Source: Rhea pennata (lineage: Eukaryota > Chordata > Aves > Rheiformes > Rheidae). Taken from it: a DNA stretch of 64,000 nucleotides. Positions within the stretch are counted from its first letter, which is position 1, and the number at the start of each line of letters is the position of its first letter. The notes beneath the pieces were generated by a model. That model was not told the origin of the DNA, did no database searches, and saw only the letters and a list, made by a program, of their open reading frames with translations. The position numbers were made by a program, and so were the translations under genes. The DNA lies in NCBI RefSeq assembly GCF_028389875.1, contig NC_084664.1, positions 135,749,466 to 135,813,465 on the forward strand. The letters are read 5' to 3'. Positions 32,903 through 47,200 of this stretch are shown piece by piece.

Positions 32903-35900
32903 CTGGTAAAAGAAACCTCCCAAATTACTGAAGCAATGTACCTGTTGTGTGGCCAGCATAGAAATTTGAGGGAGGCAGCTTTTGGGCAGAACTGCAAAAA
33001 TTGAAAGGGCACATTGAGAACTAGGGAAGGGGGTGGCTTTCTGGTTTGCTGACATATTCTCTTACTCCATGCAGAAGGGAAAGAAAGGACTTTCTGATTT
33101 TTATTGTTTTTTATTTTGTAAATAACTAACATTGCTTGGCTTTAATCATCAGTGCAAATCCCAATTTTTAAATTCTCTGAATGCTAATTGCTAATGTTAA
33201 AATTGGTAACAAGATCACACAGACTACTATGAAACTCAGTTTCCTTTGAAGATGACTTCTTTTTTTTTTTTTTTTTGGGAGGTAAAGGATATTTCAGGAA
33301 CATCTTGTTATTTTGCCAGAAACTATGTTAAATCCTTTGTGGAGATTTCAGGTGGGGAGCCAACATCTAGGAGTGAGTGTACGTATATGAGGAACAGGCA
33401 TGCATAAAGAATGTATCCTAAATTAAATTAATTAAAATAATAATAATAAATCCACAAGGATGCAAGCGAAAATTAATCCTGTGTGAACAAAACTGCATGG
33501 AGATAAAGGTGAGAAAGTGAAAGTTAAGATTTACTAGAAGAAAGGTTGAGATTCTAATGTATTGTTTACAACAATAACAAAACAGAAAAAATATATGGTT
33601 GAGCTCAGATCAGATACCCATGTGCAAATATGGGCCTAACTTTCCCTGGTAAAGACAAGGTTGCTCAGCTGTGATTCTAGCTAACAGAACAGATTGAAAC
33701 AGAGCTGACATTGGAGAAGCCTTTCCAAATCAAGGGCCACTGATGTTCAGGTACTGGATCAAAGTAATAGCATTCACTAATGCAGGACAGATACATGGGT
33801 TCGAGCTGAAGGAACTCAAAAAGTGGAGCAGAGAGAGTGTAGGCAAGAGGTGGTCATGGCATGGTGTATTATACATTTGGAAATGCTATGAAAGATAGAA
33901 GGAAAAATGTCAAGACTACAAGCAACAATACAAACAGTATGTGAAGCGATCAGTTTGTGTCTCTGCTACAGCTACCCCAAGAGGAAGAAAATCCTGCCTG
34001 TGTTGACTGTGGAGGTAGGAATTGCAGTGAGGATGAATAGTGTCTCAAGAGATGTGTGTTACAGGTGGCAGCTGTCAGACATCCAGCTGGTATTTTTGCA
34101 GTTAGTGTTGTAAGAAGAGTGACCAATTCAACTCCACCTGCAAATGGCTCCATAATCCAGGATAATCCCAACAGTCATGATAAACAGCAATAGTTGACTG
34201 GGAATGCGGACTATGTACACTGAGAAATTCCTGAGGCCAGGAGCAAATATGAGCTATAGACAAAGTATGTATCTTAAGAAACGACCTGTTGTTAGGAATT
34301 GAGGAGGAGGGGGAGGCAGTATCACCTCCTGGCTGAGCAGTGAGGCTGGACAAAAGTAATCACAGAGTAACGTGAGAAAGTTTTTGAGAAAGGAAGAAAA
34401 ATAGAATTATGGGATATATATGGTAAACTTAGCACTCTTAATGAAAAGTGTGGCCAGGAAATGGAAAGTGCTTTTTCAGAGTGGTAAGCCCTGATTCAAA
34501 CAGCAGTGAGCTGCATTATGTTGTATCATGTGGTTCAGCACTGAACAGGAAGATGTGTAGTCATAATCTCCTAAAATCTGAAAAAGCAATAGGAAGATAG
34601 TCAGCAGTAAAGTCAGCCAGAGACTGATGCTAAAGGCAAAAAAGACTCAGTTTGTCTTCGCAGTAATAGTATTCCTTTAAAACCATCCAAGGCCCAGAAT
34701 AGGAAGAGCTGTATCTAAGGCTTTGCTTTCTATTAGATAGCCCCTCCATCCCAGCCTGATGGTGAGACAGTGCAAGACCTGTTGAAAGAACACCATTCTA
34801 AAATGATAATTGTATTGTAAGGAAAGACTCTTGGATCAAAGGCCACTAGTCTGGTGTGAGCACATTTAACCATCAATAGTCACACCAGAAAATCTCAAAT
34901 TCAATAGCACAAACAACAGTGGAGCAGAAATCCCCTAATCATGGAGGACTGTGATTTTGGTCTTGATTTCAATGAGGAACTTCAATTTTGTTTTGGATTT
35001 AAATTTTTTACTCTCTTTTTTGTTTAGGAAGGCTCATTCTTGGTAGCTGCTAATTATTAAACCAATCTGGTTTAATAATTTACTTACACTAAAATTATAA
35101 TAATTATTTTTTTTTAATTATAATCATTAAAAAGATATTTATACTAAAGCTAGCAACTCTTTCTAGCTGGGAAGGTAAACTCTTGCTCATCTTGGTTGTC
35201 CACAACTGAATTCAATGGGACTAGTAGGCCTAGATTCATAAATGCATTAAGGCCTATAGCATTTATTTATTTCTTTTTGAATATTTATAGTTATTTGGAT
35301 TCTTAAATTTACATTTTAATGTTCAGAAATGGTGCATGATGAATCTTGTTTTACTAAATCATGATTTATCTGTACCAAGTTCTGTTTAGATTAAAATACA
35401 ATTTCAAATAAGAGTGCACACAATTAGAACATTCAAATTGTTAAAAGATACTGGAGGCTTCATGAAACTAAGAGAAATGTTTATACTTCTCTGTGTATGT
35501 GCATCAGATTTAGCTGTAGCCTTTTGGTAAATGATTTTCATTCCCTCCTCTCTAAACCACAAAATCTTCCATGACATATGCCATCTTATTCTGGGATACT
35601 GCAGAACATGTGGATAGGAGACTTTGATTGTATTAGCACTGCATGAGTGAAGTGGAAGTCTGCAAGAAAATGGAACCCCAAGTTATGCCAATGGGAAAGT
35701 CAGTTACATAAATATATGTCTACAAATATAGGGGAAAAAAACCCTTATTTTACAATAAACTAAGGTCAACTGTGGCTAACAGGAAAACATGCTTAGTCCT
35801 ATGCTTCAGCTGCCAGTAAATCTGCCACCAGACCAGCTTCAGATACATTTTTGGCGCCACATTACACAAAGACTAGCAATGAATATAATTTCGTTGTATC

Positions 35901-38549
35901 ATCCATTGAACTTACCCAGGTCTTGCCCATCAGGATATGACACAGAATGCTTTCAGGCTTCTGGTGTGGATTTGTGGCCTTGCTCTATGGAGCACCCCCA
36001 ATTTATCTGTTTTCTCTTTTGCGGGAAATAACTTTTCAGCACATTTTTCTGGAATATGAATGTGACACTGCTAGCTAATTATTTCTGTAATTACTTAAGA
36101 TCAAAGAGAGATTCAGTGTGAGGATCTGCATGTCCCACAACAGCCAACACCACCTAGTAGTGGTCACTTTTCATTAAAGATTAGATGGATGTGGCAGATC
36201 CCATAAAGACTCTAAACAATTTGTTCCAGGCAGTACAGATACTTACCCCAAGTGGAAATGTTAAGAAAAACATCCTGCCTGATTACTCTGAGGACTTGCA
36301 GGCCACTGGCAAACTAGCTGGGGATCAAGCTGGGGATAAAAGTTATGATGAGTGTCCTATTGAAATTTTTAGCACTGAGTAATAGTCTCCCTACATTACG
36401 GCTGGAGGAAAGAAGGTAGAAGACTAAATAACTTGATTACAACCATGGAAGTAACTAGTCTCAAAGCCAGAGCTGGAGTACAGAAAGCTTGTTCTTAGCT
36501 AACTGAGGCTCACAGGATCTTCTGCTATTGTGCCAGTGCTTGTCAAGTCCAGAGCAGAAGTGTCTAAACTCTAGTTTACTCATCCAGTACCATCTGTGGC
36601 AAAGCAGAATCAGTAACTCCTGGCTCTGCACCTGGTGGCATGCGTGTGCAGGAGGGTATACTCAACAGTTCAGACAGCACGCATGTTGCTAAATTGGAGG
36701 GCCTGCATGCCACTAGTTGTATGTAGGCTGCGGTTATAGAGCTACAGCTTAGAGATTATTTCCTTCTTGTTTGTTAGAAGAGGAACTAGAGCTGGTGAAG
36801 GCAGCATTTGGAGAAAATGGGGAAGGCGAGCGCATGGATAAGATGCTGGGATAGGCGCAGAACTTAATTTCCATTTTACCAGAGGCTTTCTTTGGGCAGG
36901 TGCTATCTCAAATCCTCTAAGATTTTTAAATACATAACCACGTTGAAGTTAATGGTTTAGACATTCTGAGGCTTTAGGACATCCTTATCTTCCCATACTT
37001 AAAAAATGGCATTTCATGAGCATAAATAAATAAATAAAAAAAAAAAAATCTGATCTGCATGTAAAATATCTTGAATGGTTTGTGCCAGCCCCAGTTTGAC
37101 CAAGAATGGTATCTACAACACCAATGAATAAAAGGATTTTCACTCTCCTGGATTTTAAGAACCAAAAGTGAAGCACTCTGAGAGATAAGTAGTGGCTTTC
37201 TGTATGGCTATCCTCCCACAAAGAAAGCTAAAAAAATCTTAATTAAAAAGGGGAAAGACAAATTAGTAAATGTGCCTGGACTGATAAGTATGAGGCCAAA
37301 GTTTCACTCAATTTAGTAAAACAACTAGTCATATAATTCCTAGGTAGTTAATGCTGCATCTGTGATAAATTCATGGTCTGCAAAGCAGAAATACAATGAT
37401 AATTAATTAAAAAGTCTCTAAGTAGTGTATACATGTTGTTACGGTTCTCAAAGTAGTGCGCTAGGTCGTACACTGTTTTATGTTTCCCTTGCAATGATTT
37501 GTTAACTGGTTCTCTTCTTCTCCCAAAGGACTTTAAAACACAGTATTTAACATTTTTTTCTCTAGATTCCTATTCCAGAAGCTCAGTGTGTTAGCTGTAG
37601 AAACATTATAGTGAAAACATTTGTGCTCTCAGAGGTTAATTTTGGTATTTTGCTTTCTAGGAAATGACCTGGAACTTGTTCAGATTACTTATGACCCCAA
37701 TTACATTTCAAAGTGTGGAAAGCTAATACAGAAATGGCAAACAGTGGTTGAATACTATGTGCTTCAGTCAAATCTTACATTTGTTTTATTCACTTGAATC
37801 ACCACTGACTTAATTAAATTACTCCTGATACAAATCAGAGTGCAGTAACCTCCTAGTTCTGCATTTAATGAAGCCAATGATTAGATCTTTCTTAAATGGG
37901 TATGCTCTCTCCACCTCTTCTTGTTATGCAGTGAGCTGGGAACCAGTTTCACTAGAAAGGATGCGGTTCTGCCCTCCCTCTGCTGTACTGCACGTGGAAG
38001 GGGCAGTGATGGGCCAGTTGATAGAGCTGGTAAAATCAAAGTAGCTTCAGAGTGTGTAAGTAGCTTTGAAAAAAGATTTAAGTTTTCCAGGAGATGTACT
38101 TGTGCTTCAGACTTGTATACCTATCCATTCCATAGCTAAGTTTGTCCTCCATACAGTCTACATGACTTCTGGATTTGTAGGAACAGATAAAAAATTAGAA
38201 TAAATTCTTTGCCTATGGATATCTGAAGGGGGAGAAAATAAGTAAAGCTGATAAGGCTTGTGGTTTGCATCTGTTAAATTTGGATGGGAGCAAACATGAC
38301 TATAAAGCAAAATAATTGCATCTAATTATTCCTAATCCTTTTCAAAAGGAGTCTCTAGATTTCTCAGAATGATTGTTTTAAACTTTCTTCCCACTTGAAA
38401 TAAGAATATCAGAAAATGTGGAAAAGGAGAAATAGTTTACAGTTAGCCTGACAACTATATGTTAGTTTTTTGATAGGAATTAATTAGATTTCTTGGAACT
38501 TTTTCTAATTAGGAATAAATACTTCAGTTCTATGTCTGTGAACTGTTGC
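32903..38549. other. Intergenic, no gene recognised
   Basis: AT-rich DNA with scattered short open frames. I found no exon pair with agreeing splice phases and no named repeat. If the - strand candidate exons belong to a gene starting at the CpG island at 38.55-39.62 kb, its first introns would lie here. Confidence 0.55.
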
Positions 38550-39620
38550 AACCCCTACGTGCTTCTGTTCGGGTGCTTGTGGAGAGCCCGGCCCCCGCGG
38601 AGGCTGTGGGGCAGCCCCGGGGCAGCTGCAGCCGAGCACGGGGTGTTTGGGTTTGGGGTAAGGGGATCCCCAGCCCCCTGCGTGGTAACTGGAAGAGTCA
38701 GGAGCCGAATCACGTGCGCTCTAAATCTGACCCGTTTTTTGTAGTTAGACAGGTTGCCTCTTCCCCTCCCTGTATGCAGAGGGTGACTCTGAGGGATGCG
38801 CTTTTGAAAACCGGCGTGTTCTCAGGACTTGTAGTGAAGATCAGTTGATTGGGTTTACTGCAGCGCTGCGGCGTCCAGGGTCGCGACTTTTACGGGGAGC
38901 TGCAGATCTGTCCTATCTAAGCCGCACCACGTGGGCTGGGGGCAAAACATCCCCGCGGTCTGGGATAAGCTAGGACCTAGAACTCCTTTAATTGGTCAGC
39001 CCTTGCTCGGGCTGCTGCTGCACGGCATTTTTTGCTCTCCCCCACAGCAGTTCAGAGGACTTTGCGTGCAGCTTCGCCTGGCAGGAGCAGTGCAGCCGTG
39101 CGCTACCTTTCCGAGGTCAGAAGATGCGTGGGGCGGTGCGGGGGGGAGAGGAAGCGGAGCAGAGGCGGGGGGCACCTTTGGAAGCGCCCTGGGGGGGCCG
39201 GGACGGAGTGGGCCGGGGCAGGGGGGTGCCCCGGAGGAGCGCTGCGGAGGAGGAGGAGACCGGGAAGGGGTAGGGAGAGGGGGGCCCCGCTCCGCCGTGG
39301 CCAAGGTGGGTGGCGGTGCTGGCGGGGAGTTTGGGGGTGCCGTGGGAAACTTGCCCCCGCTCCTCGCCCTCTTCCGTGAACGCTCGCAGATGTCACTCGT
39401 CCAGCGGATGTGTCTGATGTGGTGGTTGGCTTTTTGGAGGGGAGGGCTGCTGAGACGAGGAGCGCTGCGGGACACGGACGCGTGTACCCGAGTATCCGTC
39501 AGGTGCGCGCAGGCAGCGGCAGCGCCGGCGCTTGCCTGCAAGCGGCTTATTCGGGGCGCTGACCAACCCCGCTGTCGGCTGGCTGGTGGCAGCTCTGCCG
39601 ATACTCCTGTGGTGAAGGTG
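38550..39620. promoter_or_regulatory. Orphan CpG island (candidate promoter)
   Basis: About 1 kb of GC-rich, CpG-dense sequence in otherwise AT-rich DNA, with an especially G-rich core at 39,120-39,400. Long frames on both strands (for example 284 codons from 38931) are low-complexity and look like by-products of composition. A donor-like CCAAG|GTGGGT at about 39,302-39,312 could end a non-coding first exon on the + strand. CpG islands in birds usually mark promoters. The gene could lie to the right, beyond the window (B4GALT6 is the synteny guess), or to the left on the - strand. I did not find the start of B4GALT6 here. Confidence 0.6.
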
Positions 39621-42600
39621 TCAGAGGACTTCCATCACCGCATCGGTGCTAAGAGTTCTCGTTTCTACGATACAGATATGGAGGCTAGGTGGAAAAAAAA
39701 AAATAGCTGTTACAAAGATTTTCTGTTAAGCGTCTTTTCCATTCGTGAATTGTTCCTTGATGTCATGTTGTCATGCTTGGAATGACAGTTCTAGGACTCG
39801 GGGAATTATGAAAAAATCTAGGTTTGAATTTAAGCTACTATCCTAAAGCCAAAAGCTTGAAAACAGGATTCTGTGCAGTCTCTGAATGTTAAGCAAAGAA
39901 TAAAAATCCAGAATTTACTCTCTCAAAATCTCATGGTCTGTAAGACACTAAAGTTCAGCCAGAGGGCTGCACTGCATGAGTTAAATGCTCCAGATGTTGA
40001 TAGAAAGGCCAATTAAATTCTTCTTGCACTAGCTTTGTATATTTTTCAAGTGTGTTATGGCACCCAATAACTTAGATAATTGTTTCTCTGACTATCTGAG
40101 CATTTGTTAGCAAACTTGAGATTTGCTTAGCGAAGGTAAAAGGAGATGGCGAGTTCTTCGTTTCTTCAGCTGAGTATGCTTTGGCCTGAAACAGAACGTG
40201 TTTCTTTGCTATTGAATAAATTTCAGCTGCGAGTTTGCAACTTGCTTTTTGTGAACAACAAATCTAAATTCTGTTTAGAGGTCTTCTGATGAAAAGAAAG
40301 TTAAATACCAGGAAAAGTAGGTTTGTTCTAATATGATAATATAAGACTATATCTGATATGATAACTGGTGTTGGTATCTGTCTGCAGTCCAGCTTGAGGT
40401 TTTTTTTTTTTTTGCAGTCAGGAAATGCAAAATTTTTAAATTGGAGCGTAGTGTAGCACTTCACATCCTGTGAGATTTACTCTTTGTAGCTTATGAAGAT
40501 CTCTGCTATCTTTGCATTGAAACAAGTGGTTGCTGCCCTGTACACAGCCAAAAGGAGCACTGTGCACCAAGACTGTTTAATGGTGTTATTACTAAATAAC
40601 TTTGAACTAGTTTGATTCCTAGATATTCCAGAAATTATAGGACATGGGGATAATTTGGCAAACCCAAATTATTTTTAGTTGTAGTAAGGTTTATGTCATC
40701 AAAGTGTTTGCATCTTTGGAACAAGGCAGGACTGGGAGGAAATGTAATATATTTTTCTAGACCACATGATAAAGACAAAGACCAACAAAGTGTGAATGCT
40801 AGAAATTGTGTCTCACTTTGATTTTGCTTCAATTTGTCCTATGGTAAAGGGATAATGTAACTTTTTTCCAGCAATATCTACTAACCTTTTTCTATACGGA
40901 GAAGTAAGATCTCTATCTGCTGGGTGATAGCAAGGCATAGGGCAGTTCTGCACTTGCTATGTGTTTGGGCAGACTGTTTTCAGAGCTCCAAAAAGTTTCC
41001 TGGAAAGGGAGTCAGTTCAAAGTGAAGAATTAGCAGGCAGTGGGGTACAAAGCCTTCGTCTGCCACATGCAGGGTGAGTGTGGCCTCATTCAGGTTCAGG
41101 ATATAACAAAGATGTTCTGTGAGCATTTTTTCCCCCCTTTAGGTTTTGGAATTGCAAATGATTCACTCTGTGAGAGAAACCAACTTGCAAAAAAGAGTAT
41201 GGAGGGAAACCATTCTGTAAAGGAAAATTATCAGAAGTAGCTGAAGATCTCTGTTAAGGAGACAAAATCCAATATAAAGCGCTCCTTCCCTTTCCCTTAC
41301 CATCCTCATCTTCCCCCCAAACCGAGGAAGTCTTTCCTCAGGAAATAGATATGGATATATCAAGGAGAAATTAAAATTTAGAAGGGACTTAGTTCTGTCA
41401 GAAATATATTTGTATTATGTGGTTTAGTATTGGTTTGCATCAGGTTCCCTTGAGCGCTTTGTAATGTTTTCCTGTGGCACTGTGCCTGAAGTCACTGAAG
41501 CTTCAAGAGCCCCTTAGAGCTCAGAAAACTGCCACTTATCACCTTCAAGGAGCTTTAGATGCATCCTGCAAGACCTCAGGGCTAACAAAAAAAATCACAT
41601 GAGACGTAAGAACTCTTAGTCATGTAGAATTAAGAAGAGTTACTGCATATATTTCTTTAGAGCAGTGAATGCCTCTAAGCCTGATGCTGCAAAGATGATC
41701 TGGGGATTTTCTTAGAGCTACCCCTGAGGAAGCTCATGAAAGGAGAACACTTTTATGCTTCTTTTGAGATTCGATGTGCAAGTCCTATAGTGTCAAGCAA
41801 CTACAGCCAATGAAAAGTTTTAACAAAGGAATGTGAGGAGGAGACTTGATATATATGTAATCTTTATACCTGGCCAAATAATAAAAAAAAGAAAAATAAA
41901 ATACTTCCCCCAAGACAATGTCAGCAGAGCAAGAATTACAGAAAGTAGAGCAATGACAGCTAAGAGAAACAGTGATGACAATAGACAGAGAAGTGATGCA
42001 GTTAGCAAAACGTATTATACCTGTCCTGCTGAGAAGCTGGACAAGGTAAATGACAAGACAACTGAAATCCTTGATTATTAAAGAGCTTGAGGAAGAAAAT
42101 TTTAGTGTAAAATAGACTCTCTTCTAAAGGACTGATGGAGATGTGGTATGAGGGCAGTTGTGACTCAGCTACAGACAGTGAAGGATATTTCCTGATTAGC
42201 AAAGACAGATGTAAAAGTGTTTTCTGTGAATAAATTCTTTTTTAGGACAGCTATAAGCTCCGAAGAAATAGAATGACATTCTCTGGGGCAAAATTATTAG
42301 AAGGAGAGGAAATGACATATTTTTTAAAAGGTTCTGCTGGAACTGAACTGTTAAGATTTTACTGAAGTTTTCAAGGTTGATTTAGAGAGACGTGCCACTA
42401 TGGACAGTGGACCTTAGAAAATCTTAACTTTCCAAAACCAGCCTGCGGGTTAATACAGAGGACTGTAGAGAGGAAAAAACAAGTGTCATCAGTTATTGGT
42501 AGCAGCCTGATCAGGGCAGTGCATGGATACAAGTTGGTGCCTCCCTTCTTGGGAATAAACCCACATCTTTCTTCTCTGTGAACAGTGGAGCTTAATGTGA

Positions 42601-44139
42601 TTGCAATGCTGATGCAAAGAAGGTGAATGTGATCCCTGACTGTGCCAGATATTTCTGATAAAATACTGATTCTAAGCTAACCAGTAAAGTACAAGATGGT
42701 TTGATGGGTGTGGAAGTTTGACAGATATTGGGGGAGGTGGTATTGCCACCACCTGAGCCTGAGAAAAACACACTCTTCACAAATAGATTAATCCTAGGCG
42801 GGGACCTGGAGATAAAAAACGACTGACAGAAACACCTTTTATCATTTTATCTGGAGATGGTAAATAGTGAGAGTAAAAGTCTTCAGAGTTGTGGATGGAG
42901 ATCAAGGTATTGGAGGACTATTTGCTAAAATGGAAGATGAATTTAATTTTAAGTGTGGAGTAAGGCTCTAATTATACAAGTACAATGAGGATCCCCAAAC
43001 TAATTATTACAGTTCAGGACAGAGGTTTGGTAATCCAAACTGTCAGTTCTTTTAAATCAATTCAGTGTTCAGCAGTATTCAGCAGCAACGAAAAAGGAAA
43101 ACTGAATTTTAGCAATTACAAGATAAGAACTGGAAAACAAAATAGTTACTTCACTATGTATTTCCATGTTATATTGGTACTATTTGTGGTTTCAGTCTCT
43201 GCATCTCAAAAATTATATAGTAGAGTTGGAAAAGGTACAGCAATGTTCAGAGGTATAGAAAGAATGCCATACAGGAAGAATGGCTTTTCAGTGCAGAGAA
43301 GATGCAACTAAGGGAGAGTAAGCTAAACTATATTAAATCAGGAATGATGTTTAGAGGAAGGTTAAGTCACTGTTTTTCAGATCACAAGAACATAGATACA
43401 GCCAATAAAATTATCAGTCTGGCAGCAAGTTGTGAATATAAATACTTTTAAAGTACTAAGTAACTTTAAGTCAAATAAAAAGAAATACTTTTTGTCATAA
43501 TTATAAGTTAGCAAGTTAACTCTGTCATTCCTTTGATAGAGCATAAAAATCTAAATGGGCTCAGAAGACAAAGAAGGACGAATGAATGAAAGAACAAGGC
43601 TATCAAACACAAAAGTGCACTTTCTGACTTGAGGAGCACCTACCCCACAGACCACTGGAAAGGCCCACCTGACACTTGTTCTGCTCTGGTACATTTTTCT
43701 TAAGTGTTTGCTACTGACCATCTTCAAATCTGGATTGGGCTAGATTTGGTTTAAGTCTCTAAAGCTGCACTCAAACCTTTAATATTAATGTCCAGTTCTG
43801 TTTGTCTGCAATCATATGAGATTAAACGGGTATAGACAAAGGCAAATATCTCTAGGACATGCTGTAGGATGTCTGATGATCTTCTGAGGGGAGACAAGAT
43901 GTTCTTTGGCTTGCATAACTAGCAAAAATGAGGCAGAGGGGATATGAAAGTTAAATGCGTCCTCTGTAAATACAGCAAGTAGTACTGGCTCAGGAGAAGA
44001 AAAGCAGCTACCTAAGCTGTATGGTGTGGTTGCCTTTGACAGGAGACCGTACAGGATGTCCCAAGAGTCCCTTCCAGTACTGTGGCTGTGTGTGGTGGAA
44101 AAAAAATTGACTAGAAAGAATTAGCTGATTAACTTGAGT

Positions 44140-44169
44140 GAGACATGATCATGAGAGACATGATCATGA
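44140..44169. repeat. 15-bp tandem duplication containing a palindrome
   Basis: The unit gagacatgatcatga occurs twice in a row. Each copy contains the palindrome CATGATCATG. Confidence 0.9.
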
Positions 44170-46940
44170 GAGAGGGCTCACCAGTTCATTTCTTGTTATT
44201 GAGTTTAAAGAACAAAAAATTTGGGGGGTGTAGGAGTTCAGGTGAAGCAAGGACATAGGAACCAGCTGTTCTTCTCTTCCTTTGTTGCTTCTGAACCTGC
44301 TTATAACTCCAATGCCAGCCTCCAACTCATCTCTCTATGTCAACCATTTCCTTTCTGTGTTCAAACGCCAGGATTATGAAGTTTTTAGAGAGAACTGTTG
44401 TTCATGGACTGATTTGCTGTTTTGAGACTGTGGACAACAGAACTGGGAATAATAATTAATCTGTGCTTTTTGCAAGTGTCTTCAAATGATATTTTTTGTA
44501 GTTGTACAGAGATTCTGTTAGGCCCCTGCGTAGCGTTGTCAAGTTCTCTCGTGGTGCTTCCCACCTCTTATGTATCAGGAGTTTCTAGAGCCCTGTCAGA
44601 ACAGCAGTACACAGAGGTAGCTCAACCTTAGTGTGTGCAAAGTTAGTAAACGGGCTGATTTGGATGTTGGCAGGCCTTTATATTTCAATTCGGTAAAGAA
44701 CAGGAGATGCTGCAAACTCCTGAATTGAGTCTGATCTCACTAATAACACTGATGCAGAGTAACTGTTGAGACATGATGAAAACAGAAGAAAACAGCCTGC
44801 AGTCACAGAGCCTGTGAACTTAGCTGCTTATTTAGACAAAGATTAAAAAAAAAAAAAAAAAAAGAAAGAAATGTTTTAAAATGACTTGCTCTTCAGAGAA
44901 AATGGATGTTACTGAGGCTGTAGGCAACCATTCTGCCTGTTCTCAGAGCTCTCTATGGTGTTCATCAGTGGTGTAACTGCTTGAGAGATGTGGCAGTTTG
45001 ATCAGTGCAGGAGGCACTAACATTTGTAACCCACTGTGTCTTTTAATGACCTCTACTAAAACATATAGGGAAAACTTTTGCTGAATTACTGGAAAATCTA
45101 TAAAACTGATCATTTCCAAAGTCCCTGTTGACCGTAGAGAGGTTATAGTTTTTATAAACAGAATAGAAATACAAGCAGAACTTTATCTGAATTCTGTGTC
45201 TAATTAAGGAGCAGTGCCAAAGTAAGAAAAATTCCTATACACATCATAAAATCTAATCGATTAAATGTGAAAAATTAAAAATGAAGATACATTAACTGAA
45301 GGTGACTAAAATGCACAGTAAAATTTCTCTGTCTATACAGATGGTGAGTCCAGCTCCTTGTCATCTTCAATAGCTTTGTGTGTTCCTGGTCTTTATTTTT
45401 AAAGAATGACCATAAGAAGGCACAGCATGTCCTGCATTTCAGGTTTGCTTTTTCTAGTGTTTCAGATCAGAAAGAGTACATGAGTATGTGCTTCAGAACC
45501 TACCCAGTGTTTGTGAAGTAACTAGAAAAAAGACTCTTCCTCATGTCCTGTGATTGTTTTCAGAAACATCCTGAAAGAGTTTACACTGCAAACTGAAATT
45601 CTTTCACCTGTCTGTGTGGCTGTGTATGCCTGGATGGTGAAAGATCTACAAAAATTCAGTTAGTTTCCCACTATACACTTATGTGGAAATGATAGACTTA
45701 TCACTTCTGCCAGGAAGGACTCAGAGGTTTATAGGTAATGACCACCTCTTGATTTTTAAGGAAATCCTGGAAAGCTAAGATCTTCAAGTGAAAATTCACA
45801 GCTATGTCAAGCATATTTGTACGCACCACTGTTAAGTAAAATGTGAAATTTCTCCTGAAGATCACACTTGGAGAGTAGTACAGAAAGAATTATCTGAGGT
45901 CTAGCACACTACTCCATGCAGGATCATCATGGCTCAAAGATGGATTATACTCTATTACTTGCAGTGCATATCCCCTCCTGGAAAGCTTCCCAAATCATTC
46001 TGGTGGGTAATAGAGGTGCAATAAATTTAGTAATAAATGGGAGTCTTCAAGCTGCCACATCTCAGGACTATCTAGGTGAGTATGTGGGAAAGAACTTTTC
46101 TTCTTAGGTTGTATATGGTGAACTCTCATAGCCCATCTCCATTACAAACCGCTGCTTAATAAAATAAATAAACAAATAAAAAGCCTTGATGGAGGCTTCA
46201 GAAGAAATCTAAAGAGTGGGCAGTACATATCCAGTACATATTACTTGTCTGATGGAACTCTACATATCTCCTTTCAAAATTAAGGGCCTTTTGAGACATC
46301 AGCAACATACATGCTATCAATTTGAGTTGATTTTGAAAGTTCTCTATTTTCATGACTGTTGTTCTGATTTTACTACATTGTTTAATTTTATTACATTTCT
46401 GCTGTTTCTATGTTCTTCCTTTTGCTGCTTTACCTGATGGAAACTTCAGAGATGAATTTTTAGTGGTGTCTGTACCTTTGGTCTTGTACCTATAACATTT
46501 TAAACTTGGGAAGGAAAATTATTCCAACTTCTTTATCAAATGAGAGAAAAGATAGGAATACATGGCACAATTCACATAAATATCACTAATATTTTTATGC
46601 TGACTACAGACTGACTTTGTCTGAAAAAGTTTTCTGTTTCACTCTTTCACACTTGCGGTGAGTCCGTAGGTGACTGATATCAGAGATTGGTGTGTTTGCG
46701 CCCTGGGCAGCCCCTTATTAAGCACTGGACTCTGTATGTTGTCCTGACTGCTTGAGGATCCAGTTGCAAGAGCAGAGAGGATGAAACCATATATCTGTGC
46801 CCCCAGTCTGTGGAACTGGCCATGGCTCATGGCCATGACTTTGAGAAGACTGACTAAAGGAGGGAGTCCATGGTAGGGCAATATGAAAGGTTGGAGGCTT
46901 ACAGAAAATATGATCTAAAAGGAAAGAATGAAAGAAGAAT

Positions 46941-46972
46941 GAAAAGAAAAAGGGGGGGGGGGAAGGAGGAAG
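46941..46972. repeat. Pure purine tract with G11 run
   Basis: 32 consecutive purines including G11 at 46952-46962, inside a longer purine-rich stretch (46,917-46,980) with only four T interruptions. It is capable of triplex structure in principle. Confidence 0.8.
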
Positions 46973-47084
46973 TGTGAGGGAGGCAAAACAGCCTCTTATA
47001 TATTATTTCAAGGCTGTTGCAAAGAGAAAGGAGAGAACTGTTTTGGATAGCTATCCTGGATGGGCCAGGAGGACATTTCAGAGC

Positions 47085-47200
47085 AGGGAAGATTCAGGTT
47101 AGACACTAGGAAAAAACTTTCTAATAATGAACATACTTGAGGGTGGTAGAACATTAATATTGCCACAGGAGCCAGTGGTGTCTCTTGTTAAACTTCTTAG
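47085..47200 (+). mobile_element. Decayed CR1 LINE fragment (3' region)
   Basis: Contains gattcaggttagacactagg, then gagggtggtagaacatt, a tgccacaggag match and gtggtgtctc, in the order found in the 3' part of avian CR1. Divergence and indels are high, so the copy is old. It is in + orientation, and its edges are uncertain. Confidence 0.7.

Larger units (their letters stand above)
39621..47079. other. Intergenic or intronic, no gene recognised
   Basis: No exon is recognised. Contents are a 15-bp tandem duplication (44140-44169), a faint CR1-like tail at about 44,040-44,080 and a run of about 19 A at 44845-44863. There is also a purine-rich stretch at 46,917-46,980. Confidence 0.55.

Noticed and set aside
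38550..39620. First coding exon of B4GALT6 in the CpG island
   Set aside because: I looked for the expected short cytoplasmic tail plus hydrophobic signal anchor in all frames and did not see it.
44040..44080. CR1 3' tail
   Set aside because: Only a short stretch (gatgtcccaagagtcccttcc) resembles the CR1 end, which is too little to call a separate element with confidence.
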